From NCBI GenBank assembly GCA_007116575.1, contig SKIF01000042.1, positions 1 through 47,558 on the forward strand: a stretch of 47,558 bases of DNA. Direction: 5' to 3'. The position numbers and the translations under genes were made by a program. Below are positions 47,457 to 47,558 of this stretch, in pieces. Positions within the stretch are counted from its first letter, which is position 1; each line of letters opens with the position of its first letter. The notes below the pieces were generated by a model that was not told the DNA's origin, made no database searches, and worked only from the letters and a program-made list of their open reading frames with translations. This DNA comes from Paracoccaceae bacterium (lineage in GTDB: Bacteria > Pseudomonadota > Alphaproteobacteria > Rhodobacterales > Rhodobacteraceae).

Positions 47457-47558
47457 TTTCAGCCTTGCGGCGTGATTCACGCTCCGTAAGGAGACCGATC
47501 AATGAGCAATCTTTTCTGGCTGACTGACGCGCAAATGGAGCGTCTGAAACCCTTCTTC
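47441..47558 (+). mobile_element. Left end of an IS5-family insertion sequence, cut by window edge
   Basis: Directly after CTAG (47437-47440) the sequence changes to GCTCAGGACCCATTGATTTC, then a stretch leading to a transposase start at 47502. The CTAG could be the target duplication. The right end lies outside the window, so the terminal inverted repeat and the duplication cannot be tested here. The boundary is my estimate. Confidence 0.6.
47502..47558 (+). CDS. IS5-family transposase (N-terminal fragment, runs off window)
   Basis: Nineteen codons are visible, reading MSNLFWLTDAQMERLKPFF. This is a typical start of IS5-family, IS427-group transposases, whose N-terminal domain begins LTDxQWxRLxPxFP. 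AAGGAG (47488-47493) is a good ribosome-binding site. The catalytic DDE region lies beyond the window, so activity cannot be judged. Confidence 0.75.
   Translation, partial: MSNLFWLTDAQMERLKPFF

Overview
The window looks like a chromosomal segment of a high-GC alphaproteobacterium of the family Rhodobacteraceae. The evidence is a complete 14-gene nuo cluster carrying small accessory genes typical of that family (DUF5337, DUF3291, DUF5333, a small lipoprotein), a NuoE with a long C-terminal extension, the usual alphaproteobacterial leucine-degradation cluster, and a BciA-type 8-vinyl reductase of bacteriochlorophyll synthesis. The last gene suggests an anoxygenic phototroph or its descendant. 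I cannot assign a genus from sequence alone.

Layout. (1) 1-914, minus: an inosine/uridine-type nucleoside hydrolase running off the left edge. (2) 1064-8791, plus: a leucine/isovalerate catabolic operon: ivd, a DUF1622 membrane protein, mccB, mccA, a GST-like protein, HMG-CoA lyase and methylglutaconyl-CoA hydratase. Together they take isovaleryl-CoA to acetyl-CoA and acetoacetate. A 20-bp palindrome sits just before ivd. (3) 8792-9240: the largest non-coding gap, with a nested palindrome and a possible promoter. (4) 9241-25560, plus: nuoA to nuoN (respiratory complex I) with four inserted small genes. It is followed with almost no spacing by birA (biotin ligase, needed to activate MccA), coaX (pantothenate kinase III) and rnj (RNase J). 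(5) 28832-28898: stacked hairpins between convergent rnj and kpsC.

(6) 28908-33432, minus: three capsule genes (kpsS, a Wza/KpsD-like export lipoprotein, kpsC), divergent from ribE. (7) 33615-36989, plus: ribE (riboflavin synthase), scpA and scpB (condensin accessory proteins) and an M20D amidohydrolase. (8) 37180-40964, plus: a TAXI-type TRAP transporter, with binding protein and fused permease separated by a strong hairpin. (9) 41205-43846, minus: lpxD, a flavin reductase and bciA. (10) 44184-46817, plus: an SGNH hydrolase, an unrecognised 116-residue protein, dapE and a GNAT acetyltransferase. (11) 46947-47558: a lower-GC accessory gene with a C...CHIIP (HNH-like) motif. It appears to be cut by an IS5-family insertion sequence whose transposase begins at 47502 and runs off the right edge.

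Most of the window is housekeeping metabolism in conserved order. I do not see a clear new defence or mobile system. The items most worth a second look are the truncated HNH-like gene beside the IS, the helix-hairpin-helix tail on NuoE and the accessory proteins in the complex I operon, the palindromes upstream of nuoA and ivd, and the flavin reductase overlapping bciA. No rRNA, tRNA or CRISPR array was seen. Start sites given here were chosen by reading ribosome-binding sites and family N-termini, and none has been verified experimentally.
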